This document shows positions 46,666 to 57,492 of a stretch of DNA of 64,000 nt, one piece after another (position 1 is the stretch's first letter; every line of letters begins with the position of its first letter). The notes beneath the pieces were generated by a model, which was not told the origin of the DNA, made no database searches, and saw only the letters and a program-made list of their open reading frames with translations. This stretch comes from Patellaria atrata CBS 101060 (taxonomy: Eukaryota; Ascomycota; Dothideomycetes; Patellariales; Patellariaceae), in the NCBI GenBank assembly GCA_010093705.1, contig MU006117.1, positions 77,707 through 141,706 of the forward strand, in the 5' to 3' direction. The position numbers and the translations under genes are program-made.

Positions 46666-49346
46666 TCACGAGCTGAGACTTAGTCTGTTCAATCGCCCTA
46701 ATGTTCCTTCTACCATGGCATTCTGCCTATCAAGAAGCTCCATGACGTGAGCTACTCTTGTTCTCCTAAGCTCAGATGGGATCTGGACGTCACCATTTTC
46801 CGAAACTCCTTCTGAAACTTCTTCTGAAACCCTCATCTGCCGCTTGAGCTCTTCCTTCAGTTGTTCAACCTCCCTAAAGCGTTGGCCCAAGACGGTCTTC
46901 TCCTGCTCTTGGGTACCGTTTCGGTTGTCGAGAGATACACCGAATTTTCGGCTCATTTCGTCGAGCTCCTCTCCCCACGCAATCTCTTTCTCACTGAGTT
47001 CCTTGCCACCAACACGTGCCAACTTCTCCTTGAATCGCTCGTACCGACTGGAGAGATTAGCTTGATTTTTGGTAGCCGCTTCGAGTCTGCTTTTGATCTT
47101 TTCATTCCCTACAACTCTCTCCTCAGAATTCGAAAATTCCTCGTTGTCTCCGGTAATCCCGTCAATTCGTGCCGCAAGCTCCCTGGACTTCTGGATTTGA
47201 GCGCGTAGTTCGTCCTGGAGTCTCTCACAGCGTCTGAATAAATCTGAAGCAGCGTGTCCAAGCGCCTCCGATTCGCGCGATACAATACCGTGCACTTCGC
47301 CAAAGTATCCTAGCGTGACCTCAGATAGTTTGACTTCCTCTTTGAGATACCTGCGGTGATTCCGATGAACACGAGATTCCAAAAACAGTGGTAGATCTGA
47401 AGGTTCCCAGAATGTTTGAGGTGGTTGATATATTGGACGAGGTTGTATTGGGGGTGCAAAGTTCAACTCCGGTTCATAATTGTTACCTTCCTCAAGGAGT
47501 AACTCGTCATATGAACCTTCTAGGACTGCAGCGTAGGGTTGACTATTGACTACCGTTAAGACGAAATATCCGATATCTGAGTCTTTAAGGGCGACGCAGG
47601 TAGCTATACCGGAGGAATGCGGATTTGGGCGGAGTTGCTCGCGAGTTAGTTGGATTGGTCTCTCGAATATCGTTTGACATCGCTCATAAACCGATCTAAA
47701 GCGAGATTTGATGTCTCCTTCCTGAGGAGCATCGAGCTCTACCCTTAATGCTTCCGCCCAGGAACCTACTGAGACCCAGAAGACTCCTGCTTCATCAGTT
47801 ATAAAAAATGATGCTGGGGAATGCACATCCGGTGTAAATGTGGGATGAGATTCCTCAAGTGATTCTAGGTCAGAGCGAAATCTCACAGTTTCGAATAATA
47901 TCAAAGATGGACTCAGCCTACTAATAATATATCTCTATATCACTGTTAGCTAAAGCGCTTTTATACCGTTGTCCATATTATACATACCGAGCTTGTTGGT
48001 AACCATTGAGCTTCGACCCCTTCTAGGTTCAAGAAGACTTGTAATTCCCCACTGTTAGTCAATAAAGAGACGATGTTTGCTTGGTTCACGTCTCGGTCAG
48101 CTGGCCCATGCTCTTCTCCGGGGTTATCGCTACCTAGTCCTGTTACGTAGATATCTGTGAATTCGTAATCGTAATCATCCGACAACAGGGGCTTCATGGG
48201 AAAAGGTCCCTGTAGCCTCGGAATGGCATTTACGGATGATGGACGGGAGAAGTACTGGACCTCTTCAAAACCTGGCATCTCCACAAAAACCGGTTCTTGA
48301 TCTTCTATGTCCTCTAACCAGCTTATCTGTTGTTCATATATTAGCTGGTCAGACTCCTGAGTCTCTCTATCATCTGAAGATGCAAATTCTTTGCTGGCAA
48401 TATCAAGTACGAGGGAGTGCAGATGCTGTGATGTCCAATACTGACTGCTCCACTGCCATCTGGAGGGAAGAAGAGGGCATAAAGCGTATACGTCCCCCCC
48501 GGTCATGTTAATCCAGAGGGTCATCGCCGCCCATGGGTTCTCTTCATATCGTTTCCCTGTCCCCCCGAAACAAGCAGAAGCTACTTCCATATCAACATGG
48601 TCGGCTGAGAAGCCATTACTAGTCCCATAAGACGAAGCAGAAACATCGTCTTCAGCGCTTGTAGCATTGGATAGCTTCTTCAAGTCTACCGCTAATGTCG
48701 GGTTGGAGAATGAAAACCGGTCATCCCTGTTCACTTCCCATAAACGTAGTGTAGCGTCTTCAGTAATTGTCACTAGGGCTCTCGAGGCAGTTTCACTCAT
48801 ATTTCCTAAGGGATGCCAAAGGACAGATACTAGGGACGACTCTTCGACGACATGTGTTGTAGGACCAAGATGAAAGGTCTTTAGCTTGAGTGGGCCCGTA
48901 ATGTCGGATGTAAGTAGTGAGGAATGCGGTAGGATCGCTAGATGGATCGTATTGGGCGTGAGAATAGCGAGGTAATCTTCTCCGGGAGAGATCACTAGTT
49001 GCGTAATTTGACCAGATGTGGGAGATTTTAGGATCTGTATCATTCAGCATTGAACTGAAGTTTTGGTTTTTAATGGCCTCAATACCTTATAGAACGCCTC
49101 AGGATCATCTTCGCTCTCTTTCACTTCCTTTAGCAATACTAGATCGGTCCACCTTATCTCATTATCCACTACTACGAATACCTCTGTACCCCGACGCGCA
49201 ATTATCCGGTGAGCTCCGCGATATTGGTTCGAGCTTTGTGGACCTCTGAATTGCTGTGAAGGTATCTTCCCTTTGGATGCAAATGCCTTGAAGCCAGGCG
49301 TTGGTCTACTGAGCCAATCTGGGGTATATGCGAGGACCTTAGGCAT
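46666..49346 (-). CDS. NUP82: Nucleoporin Nup82
   Basis: Nup82 is the cytoplasmic-face scaffold of the nuclear pore that positions mRNA export factors. Exons: 49346-49086, 49034-47988 and 47934-46666; introns of 51 and 53 nt, both phase 0; 858 aa. The N-terminal half is a beta-propeller: ILKSPTSGQITQLVISPGED, LVSVLWHPLG, ATLRLWEVNRDD and NIVSLLTNSGELQVFL. The C-terminal third is heptad-rich coiled coil (for example LFRRCERLQDELRAQIQKS and FREVEQLKEELKRQM) used for assembly with Nsp1/Nup159. The start MPKVLAYTPDWLSRPTPGF was chosen over an upstream frame extension without an ATG because it matches the family. CBP20 diverges from the same promoter. Confidence 0.93.
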
Positions 49347-49556
49347 GGCGATATCTTTCCCTGCAGCGGTTTCGTTTACAAATATGATGTCTGCCTTGTG
49401 GAAGGGTTGATGGAGCAGTGTGCAGTTGAACATGCGAAGTGCCTGTGGTCATTCGACGTGAACCTTCAAACACCATGCACGGACCATATTCAAAAGCTGC
49501 GTACTGGACAAATCCAAAGCATGAATCTCAATCACGAAACACTCTCACCACACAGC
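49347..49556. promoter_or_regulatory. Shared divergent promoter of NUP82 and CBP20
   Basis: Only 210 bp separates the two start codons, so both 5' leaders and promoters must overlap. No TATA box is evident. Both products act in mRNA export, which makes coordinated expression plausible but unproven. Confidence 0.65.
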
Positions 49557-50338
49557 ATGGGTATGATTCGAAGTACAGTGGACCGACTAGATAAGCCCAG
49601 CTCATATACTGCTAATAAGGTACGTTATCTCTTGGTTACTCATACTTAATAGTATCTAACACTGAGTCTCTACAGAAACGTAGGCAGAAGTTCAATCGCG
49701 AGAGAGCCGGTGGTGAAGAGGAGAAATCTCGAGAGGAATCGCCCATTGAAGATAAATTAAAAGACGCTACCACGCTCTATGTCGGGAATCTGTATGCTCA
49801 CCTCCCTAATGCACCCGGAGTTCGCCCTTTCCTAACCATCCACTGACGGTTGTTAGTTCGTTCTACACAACGGAGGAACAGATTCATGAGCTGTTTGCGA
49901 AGTGCGGTGAGATCAAACGGCTAGTCATGGGTCTTGACCGCTTTCAAAAGACACCTTGTGGATTCTGTTTTGTCGAATATTACACCCATCAAGACGCGCT
50001 GGATTGTATGAAGTACATTGGGGGCACGAAGTTGGACGAAAGAGTCATCAGAACTGACTTAGATGAGGGTTTTGTGGAGGGAAGGCAATATGGGTATGTG
50101 AAATCTCTCATTTTCACATTGCAGGAATCATGGGATCTTACCTGTTGGTTGTACTACGAGGCACGATTACCTTGGAAGGGCTACATGTTTGTTACCTTAG
50201 GGTGGAAGTCTGTGCTAATGGATCTATAGACGTGGCAAGTCTGGCGGTCAAGTCCGTGATGAGTACCGCGATGAATTTGACCCCGGACGTGGAGGTTATG
50301 GGAGAGCAGTAGAGGATGATTATAGCGAGCGCAGGTAG
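49557..50338 (+). CDS. CBC2: Nuclear cap-binding protein subunit 2 (CBP20)
   Basis: Binds the m7G cap of nascent transcripts together with CBP80 and supports splicing and export. Exons: 49557-49619, 49676-49791, 49857-50093 and 50230-50338; introns of 56, 65 and 136 nt; 174 aa, normal for the family. The N-terminus [19 protein letters not shown] leads into an RNA-recognition motif: RNP2 [13 protein letters not shown] (joined across intron 2) and RNP1 [13 protein letters not shown], with the conserved cap-stacking tyrosines in DKPSSY and LYVGN. The C-terminus is Arg/Gly-rich ([20 protein letters not shown] ... SERR). Two ATGs lie close together (49557 and 49563); either could start the protein. 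Confidence 0.94.
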
Positions 50339-51040
50339 GGTGGTAAAGTGACGTTATCCCATTTCTGACTTTAGGACGCTTTCATGCGAAGAGTATCAAG
50401 CACGGCGTTAGGCGGCAATCATGTTACTACTGTCCCTTCTAGGATATCCAATATCTAAATCAGCAATACGCTTAATACGGTAGCAGAGCACCAATTGGTA
50501 CCAGAAGATACCGGAAAGTATATTGTAATGCGATCACGGAAAGAGCAGAAGCGAGGCCGATGTACTAAAAATGCAAAGAGTGACCCGAAATCGTGGACCG
50601 TACTTTGCATTCCGTTCTTCCCGTCTATTTTAAGTAAACATGGCATTTGACAATAGAAGGGACGACAAGGATTCCCTAAGTTATAGGTCCCGTCTGCACG
50701 TAGAAAAACTTCACCCTCCATCTCATACCCTAGAACGTCATCTCTCCTCTTGTCTATATTGCTTGCATAGCCGCTAAGCGCGATCTGCAGCTTTGCCGCA
50801 GAGTTTAAATTTTTCAAGTCATTGTTTGTCAAGCCTTTAAGGAACCTCGTATTTTTCAACGCTATCAACAATTGGCAGTGTTGTCAAGTTGTACAGGGTG
50901 CTACGATTTATCATTATTTGCAAGCTGTAGGCCTATCATTCTACCTCGGTCAAGGTTCTCAATTAGCGGTCAAGCTCCCTTTAATAGAGCCAGTCTTCCT
51001 GCAAAATTCTCAATTGATTCCAATACAATCCATCCTCAAG
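50339..51040. other. Intergenic region
   Basis: Upstream region of the glucanase gene. No gene seen. Confidence 0.45.
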
Positions 51041-52012
51041 ATGAAGCTACTCGTACTCGCCTCGTTACTCTGTTCCGCTACCGCTCAATACTGGAAAGGG
51101 ATGAACGTCGGGGCCAACAATCCAGACGGCTCTTGTAAATCCCAAGCAGACTGGTATTCCGTCTTCACCACTCTCCAAGGCCTTCCCGGTGGTTACAACA
51201 GCGTCCGACTCTATGCCACATCAGATTGCGATACTCTCGCGAACGCTGTTCCAGCGGCCATTTCGACGGGTATGAAGATCCTCGTTGGTGTTTGGACACA
51301 GGATAGAGCACACTTTGATCGCGAAAAGGGAGCATTGGAATGGGCATTGGGGAGGTATGGAAGCGATTGGATCCTAGCTGTCAGTGTGGGAAGTGAGGAT
51401 CTATACCGAAAGGAAACCTCTGCTGCCAGAATTGCTGAGCAGATCTACGATGTTAGGGGAATGATCAATTACCTAGGACATCCTAAGCAGGTCGGCCATG
51501 TTGATACGTAAGTCTTTCATATATGAATGTTCACCTCTAGCAGTACAAGATGCTGATTCTTTTCTCAGATGGACTGCTTGGGTTGATCCGGCAAACAGAG
51601 ATGTCATCACAGCCTGTGATTTCGTAGGGATGAATGGCTTTCCATACTGGCAAGGTGCTACCATACCACAAAGTTCAGATGTGTTCTGGAAGAGCTATGA
51701 CGATACCAAAAGAGCAGTCGACTCGGTAAAACCGGGCATTTGGATTTGGATGACGGAAACCGGATGGCCGGTGACGGGTGACAGTTTCGGTGCAAGCGTG
51801 CCGAGTAGGTCGAATGCTCAGCAGTTCTACAAGATAGTCGCTTGCGAAGCGTAAGTAATCCGCAGATCTTTAACACTACTACCGGCTCACGGATACTGTG
51901 CAGATTTAAAAGGGGTCATGTATTCTGGTATGCGTATCAAGACTACACTTCGAATCCGTCCTTCGGTGTCGTGGACGCCAACCGAAATCCTATTTACGAC
52001 CTCAGTTGCTGA
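51041..52012 (+). CDS. Secreted GH17 glucan beta-1,3-glucosidase/transglycosylase
   Basis: Glycoside hydrolase family 17 enzymes cleave or remodel cell-wall beta-1,3-glucan. Exons: 51041-51507, 51569-51850 and 51904-52012; introns of 61 and 53 nt; 285 aa. A signal peptide (MKLLVLASLLCSATAQ) is followed by YWKGMNVGANNPDGSCKSQ. The acid/base is Glu119 in LAVSVGSEDLYR and the nucleophile Glu219 in MTETGWPVTG; GYNSVRLYATSDCDTL and GMNGFPYWQG are also family-typical. There is no linker or anchor after the catalytic domain, so the protein is probably released. It is complete and shows no damage. Confidence 0.94.
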
Positions 52013-52863
52013 GGCATACGAGCGTCAGCTTCAACTCAAAACGGCACAAACTGCCGACTATCCCCACATCCGTGTACTTGAGAGGCTCTTGAGCCTTATA
52101 GACCTTGGCATAAGACAACTATATTTTAGGGGAAGGCTTGGTGTTCAGCCCTGTGTATAATTAGAATCATGTGCATCCTTTACCAGAGAGCCTCGAATCC
52201 AGTGACCAAAGTATCGCACGTGATGTTGATCTATATCCCTAAATTGTTCTTCACCAAGACGATGAACAAAGTCCAAGAGAGACTTGAGATGAATAGCCGT
52301 TGGGAGGTATAACGGTGTTACTCAAATGGTACTGGTACTCGGGTTTGCTGGATCGGTAAATATGGCCAAGAAATGATTTGAGCACTAATCATCCAGGGAA
52401 TTTTTTACGTTTTGCATCTCGAACGGCCTCTCCGGTTTGTTCACTGATTCATCTGTTCGTCATGAATTACGATCACAGATGATCACGACGATGCAATTGT
52501 TGGCCTGTGTTCGAATCATGCGACAAACCGTTTCCGTCGATATCCTATTTGCACCCGAATACCCGCGCCGGCATGCATTGCTGCGAGAGAGTATGATTTG
52601 AGAGCCTTGGCCTTCCGGTGAAGAATGCACAGAGATGTTACCCCTCGTCGAGATAACAAAAAATCAAATACATATCAACTGAATAGTGGAAAACAGGAAT
52701 GTTTACAAGATGAGGGGTGAAGGGTCTGCATATTTGCACCCATCTGGACCGCTTGAGATCCTCTCCCGCAGCAGATGTGAATGCACGGTATCCTCTTCGA
52801 AAGTGCTGTCAGACTACTAGACAGAGGATAAGAGAGCCTCAATCTAGCGAAGAGAATCAAGAG
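52013..52863. other. Intergenic region
   Basis: No supported gene or repeat. Confidence 0.4.
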
Positions 52864-53208
52864 ATGGAAGTACCAAGGAAGTCTATCCGTTTTCCAGTCA
52901 TACTGATTCAGTCAATTCATGGAAGTAGAAGCCATTATTGGTTCTTCTCTCGGAAAGCGGATGAGTTGGCAAAAGTCGCGCTTCTTGGGAAAAGGATCAA
53001 CAGATTGGAGAGAAGTCCAGAGAACTACGCTACCAAGCATTATCTTCCACCCCATCCGCATCCCCCTCATCCTTTGAACCACGAGGGCGGTGAATCCGAG
53101 TTGACCTTCAGCCCTGAGCCCCAGTGTAAACCATCCATCTGGGAATTTGATTGGTTAGGGGAGAAGGGAACTGCATATGGAACTCTAGACACACCGAGTG
53201 CTGCCTGA
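52864..53208 (+). CDS. Possible small hypothetical protein
   Basis: A frame of 114 residues from ATG 52864 (open further upstream to 52717 without another ATG). The composition looks protein-like: RKSIRFPVILIQSIHGSRSH, WFFSRKADELAKVALLGKRI, a His/Pro-rich YLPPHPHPPHP, and CKPSIWEFDWLGEKGTAYG. No family recognised. A CTACTAG acceptor-like site just upstream (near 52820) could mark a missing 5' exon. Confidence 0.35.
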   Translation: MEVPRKSIRFPVILIQSIHGSRSHYWFFSRKADELAKVALLGKRINRLERSPENYATKHYLPPHPHPPHPLNHEGGESELTFSPEPQCKPSIWEFDWLGEKGTAYGTLDTPSAA

Positions 53209-53648
53209 GGTGCTAAGACTTTCTCACACAGCGGGCCAAGCCGAAGTGGGATGTATCTGAGAACACTGATAGTTCTAATAATGTTTCAACACAACTTATC
53301 TCTTTGGGGGCCGGTGTATAAAGTCTCGTGAGGGCCCCTAGTTAAATTCGAGAGTATTGTATCCATTTCAATCCCGTGAAATTGCAATTATTCAATTGTC
53401 TTGTCATTTACTCATATCTCAAGACCTTATCATCCACCTACGCTTCGACAACTTTTATACCTCTACAATTGGACATCGTGTTACACATAACCCCTCGTTC
53501 AGCTGTAGACACAAAATAAGAGACATTCTTCGGCTCTTGATCACCTAAATCAGAGCAATTGTCCGATCGCAACAAAGTCTCATACAACATATCACTTGGT
53601 CTGTCATTATCCAAGTCAGACCATACACTTCTTCTGCGACAACCCTCG

Positions 53649-54155
53649 ATGGCTTCCAGACCCACAGCATCAGTCGCACCATCGTCCCTCAGTACAAGGA
53701 CTATCTCTTCGGACTCGACTACCTCCCCGCTCATGTCTTCCGGCTCTCCCACATCACCACAATCCCCTACCGAGCGCTCCTTCTTTAGCGCCATCTCCCA
53801 AAAAGTCTCACAAGCACGCACTCGCTCAAGGTCAAGGAACAGAGTAACACGTGACCGCTCCCGATCACCTCTCCCACCTACCAAGATGGATACATCTAGC
53901 TCCGCTACCGCACAGGCGGGCCCCTCCTCACCACGCCTTGAACAATCTAAGCATTACCCTCAGACTTTGCAATCGCCGACGACGAACGATAGTGAAAGGA
54001 AAAATCTCAAGCGGTACAGTTCCGACAGCAGCGAGTTCCACCATTACGGGCGTCATGCGAATCAGTGGCTATTTAATGATTTCAGCATTAGGGAGACGGC
54101 GAAGGGATTCTTTGAGAAAAGGGGGAGGAGTTCGAGGGAGGAAGAGCGTGATTGA
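53649..54155 (+). CDS. Small Ser-rich conserved hypothetical protein, 168 aa
   Basis: One exon from ATG 53649 to TGA 54155. The first 115 residues are Ser/Thr/Pro/Arg-rich and disordered (SQARTRSRSRNRVTRDRSRS). The C-terminal 45 residues are compact and aromatic: HHYGRHANQWLFNDFSIRET followed by AKGFFEKRGRS, a short block I recall from small hypothetical proteins of other moulds. There is no signal peptide or membrane helix. Function unknown; the frame extends upstream to 53559 but lacks an earlier ATG. Confidence 0.7.
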   Translation: MASRPTASVAPSSLSTRTISSDSTTSPLMSSGSPTSPQSPTERSFFSAISQKVSQARTRSRSRNRVTRDRSRSPLPPTKMDTSSSATAQAGPSSPRLEQSKHYPQTLQSPTTNDSERKNLKRYSSDSSEFHHYGRHANQWLFNDFSIRETAKGFFEKRGRSSREEERD

Positions 54156-54738
54156 TAGATAAATCACACCATACGGCAGTTGGCTTTGCTTGATGAGATA
54201 CGAGTAATGGTTATGGCTTTATCGGGATGGGATTGTCTGATTGATTTAGGCTTTCTTTATCGGTTTTTCATCTTCCAACTTAGGCTGGGTACTAAGGAGT
54301 CTTGATCATGGATTAAGAGAGGACAGGGAGATTTAGGTCGCATATAACGGCGCCTATTGTACAGTAGTAAATCTTTAAAGATCTTAATGAATTGTCCATA
54401 TCTCTACCGACTTACCTATACCTCGTTTGCTTCCTACCTGATGGTTTTGTTGTGAGGTGCGATAAGTCCTTCTATTGTTGTATAGTTTATAGCTATATTA
54501 AGATGGAATGTAAACATGTTCCCATCCGAAGAATGTTCTTTCGCCGCCATGTTGATTTTTCAGCAGAAATATAGTACGATGTACTTGGCGCAGGATGACG
54601 TTCGGTCTAAACTTCAAGCCGATAGAAAAAAGTTACTCCGCAACTTGCATATTTGAGGGAACATTTCTAAGCACCTACTGAGTCACAAGTCCAAGGCAAT
54701 TGTGGTGTCTTCCCCCTTTCCATCTTCTCTTTCTCCTT
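54156..54738. other. Intergenic region
   Basis: Nothing recognised apart from the promoter elements of the following gene. Confidence 0.4.
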
Positions 54739-54745
54739 TATATAA
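54739..54745 (+). promoter_or_regulatory. TATA-like box and pyrimidine tract upstream of SQT1
   Basis: TATATAA lies 49 bp before the SQT1 ATG, right after a CT-rich tract (54712-54738). Both are common features of strongly expressed fungal genes. Transcript start sites were not determined. Confidence 0.45.
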
Positions 54746-54793
54746 CTTTTTCCAATATCGAATCTCCCCAATCCAATCACACATCCCGCGATT

Positions 54794-56305
54794 ATGTCTG
54801 CCCAAACACCCCACCAACAGCCCCCGCGCGACTTCCCCGAGCGCGATGATGACGACGAAATGCTCGACCCTGCCGACGCGGAAGAAGAAATCGTCGACGA
54901 TGACGACGCAGCGATGGATTCCGGCGACGAAGACAACGACGAAGCGAACCTCGACCCCTCCGAAACCCTCGAAGAAATCGCCCTCCAAAACGACAGCACC
55001 GCCCACTTCGACGCCCACACCGACAGCATCTTCTGCATCGCACAACACCCCATCCACTCCTCGATAGTCGCGACCGGAGGCGGCGACGACACCGGCTATG
55101 TCTTCGACGGCACGCCTCCCCGGCGACCCCTATTACCCTCAAGCTACGAGAGTAATCCGCAGCCCGTGGAGAGGGAATCGATCAAACCGCTCTTCAAGCT
55201 AGAGGGACACACGGAGAGCCTAAATGCAATAACATACACACTTCCCAAAGGCGCATACTTAGCAACCGGAACACTAGACGGAGCTCTGAGGGTATGGGCA
55301 ACCGACCAGCCAGGCCTCCGCTACAAATTCCTCGCCGAAGCCAAAGAAGTCGACGAGATAAACTGGCTCGCACCCTGTCCGCACCCTTCCCACCCTAATG
55401 TCCTCGCCCTCGGCGCCGCAGATGGCTCCGTGTGGGTCTACAGCCTCAACATCGCCGACAAGGCTTCCCCCCTGACGATCCTCCAAACATACTACAAGCA
55501 CACCGCGCCCTGCACCGCCGGGGCGTGGACACCAGACGGCACCCTTCTGGCCACCGTAGCCGAAGACTCCAGCCTCGAAGTCTGGGACGTCTTCAGCGAC
55601 GCCGCGGCCGCCGGCATCGCGTCCCCGGACTCCCAGAGCGTAGTCAGCCTCAACGGAACAGACGAACGCTTCCGCGTCGACGGCGGCCTCTACAGCGTTG
55701 CCGTCGCACCCACCGGGGCCTTCCTCGCCACAGGCGGCGCAGAGGGCCAGCTCCGCATCGTCGGCCTGCCACGTCTCTCCGCCGGAACAACGACAGGGAC
55801 GGGCCAAACAGGCCAGATCCTCGCTTCCCTCCAGACCCAAAGCGACGGCATCGAAACCCTCTCGTTCTCCTCGCCGCCACTGAATCTCCTCGCTGCTGGA
55901 TCTGTCGATGGGTCTATAGCACTCTTTGACCATGCGCATCGTTTTGCTGTGCGGAGACATATCAGGGACGCGCATGATGGTGAGGCGGTTATTAAAGTCG
56001 AGTTTGTCCGTCCGGGCTCTGCGGCCACGACTTCCTCCTCCTCTTCGGCGCCGCAGGGAGGAGTACAACAGCTGGTACACGGAAATCAGACGTACATCCT
56101 CACCTCGGCGGGCAACGATGGCGTGATCAGGAGGTGGGATGCCAGAGGCGGCACCGCGGCGGCCGGAAACGGGCTCCTGGCCGAGTGGAGGGGGCATAGA
56201 GGCGGTGGGGAGGGCGGTGGGGTGTTGGGGTTTGTGCAAGGGGCAGGAGCGGTGGTGACGGCGGGGGACGATGGCGTTGCTTTGGTTTTTGAGGGGGGCC
56301 GGTAG
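54794..56305 (+). CDS. SQT1: WD40 ribosome-assembly chaperone Sqt1
   Basis: Sqt1 captures nascent ribosomal protein uL16 (Rpl10) and delivers it to the 60S subunit. A single exon of 503 codons. An acidic head (DDDDEMLDPADAEEEIVDDD and on to residue 60) precedes repeated WD40 blades: HTDSIFCIAQHPIHSSIVAT, HTESLNAITYTLPKGAYLAT ... GALRVW, HTAPCTAGAWTPDGTLLATV ... SSLEVWD, GLYSVAVAPTGAFLATGG and NDGVIRRWDARGG. The last blade is Gly-rich (GHRGGGEGGGVLGF). The coding region is markedly more GC-rich than its neighbours and strongly biased to C-ending codons in its first two thirds, as expected for a highly expressed gene. Human AAMP is the closest non-fungal relative in architecture. Confidence 0.92.
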   Translation: MSAQTPHQQPPRDFPERDDDDEMLDPADAEEEIVDDDDAAMDSGDEDNDEANLDPSETLEEIALQNDSTAHFDAHTDSIFCIAQHPIHSSIVATGGGDDTGYVFDGTPPRRPLLPSSYESNPQPVERESIKPLFKLEGHTESLNAITYTLPKGAYLATGTLDGALRVWATDQPGLRYKFLAEAKEVDEINWLAPCPHPSHPNVLALGAADGSVWVYSLNIADKASPLTILQTYYKHTAPCTAGAWTPDGTLLATVAEDSSLEVWDVFSDAAAAGIASPDSQSVVSLNGTDERFRVDGGLYSVAVAPTGAFLATGGAEGQLRIVGLPRLSAGTTTGTGQTGQILASLQTQSDGIETLSFSSPPLNLLAAGSVDGSIALFDHAHRFAVRRHIRDAHDGEAVIKVEFVRPGSAATTSSSSSAPQGGVQQLVHGNQTYILTSAGNDGVIRRWDARGGTAAAGNGLLAEWRGHRGGGEGGGVLGFVQGAGAVVTAGDDGVALVFEGGR

Positions 56306-57492
56306 CCGTTGAGGGGTTTGGGGGAAGTTTGGGCGGGAATCTGGGGGTTGGACTACGTCGCTAGAGTTCGGTATAGAAATATTATTCTAGGGAGTAGGGG
56401 AGGTGGATCAGCCGTCGATCGTGATCGGGAACCGTCATATCCACGTTATTTGGAAATCGGTACCCCGGGAGAGGGTAACCCGTCTATCTATATATATATA
56501 TATATATATATCTCGTTTGCCGTCTAACCCCTTGGGTCAATAGTTACAGAGGGTGGGCAGATCATGAAGATCACACGCACGGTCGGGTCATTACCTTAGG
56601 CGGGAACCATGGAATAGAATGGAATATGAACCCCCTCCATAGCAATCAATGTTAAAGGCTGTACTGTAACTGTAACTTTACTGTATTACACGTGATGACC
56701 GGCGCCGTGAATGACCGTCCAGTACGATCCACAGCAGCCAAGGCAGCCATAAGAGCTCGTACTTTAACGCCGGTACACCGTCTAACAAGTGTAGTGTACA
56801 TACGGCAGAATCCAAGAGTCAGACGTAAGCACAGCATCACAGTGCGTAGTGCGTATCACATCCTCAAAAGATGACGAAGATAAAATATCTGAATCGTATA
56901 AGTCGCCCTATATACATCCCCTCCCTGTCCACTCATTCACCTATCCACCTATCATATGAACAAAGAACCAGCAAAAAACCAATTAATATCAAAGTAATCC
57001 CACGGGCGCCTTGACCTACAGCGCCAAACACCTTACAAATAACCTCAATCAAAGCCCTAAAATATGATAATAAAAAAATAGAGTAAATAGCTTTTTCTCT
57101 AACGCGAGCATCGCATCTATTCTCTATTCCGGTGCCCAAAAAAAATTTGAATTTGATTCGAACTGTGCTGACGATGCCCGTTTCGTGAGGTTAATCAAAG
57201 ACACTTGAATCCGATGCCGCTAGATGCTTAGAACGAGTGCTGGAAATTAAGATAGAGAAAAAGGATTAATATGAAGGATATAGGATATCAATAGACAGAA
57301 GTACTATGTACGTCAAGACTTTTTCATCAACATATCGGAAGAGGGATTTCGTGGCAGTATTGGGATCAATAATGTGAGAAGTTTGAAAGGATAAAGTAGT
57401 TGAGTTGTATGTACAGTGCGATTTGTCGGCTTTAATGGTGGAGGGACTCGGTGATAACGCGTGTTTGAAACGAGATGATTGGTGTAATTGTA
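56306..57492. other. Intergenic region with TA microsatellite
   Basis: Contains a (TA)n run at about 56489-56511 and otherwise no recognisable feature. Confidence 0.5.

Noticed and set aside
55274-56239. Long leftward frame opposite SQT1
   Set aside because: Antisense shadow produced by strong codon bias and high GC; no motif of its own.
57266-57492. C-terminal extension of the reductase frame
   Set aside because: It is intron read-through and 3' flank; splicing at 57556/57505 gives the family-standard C-terminus.
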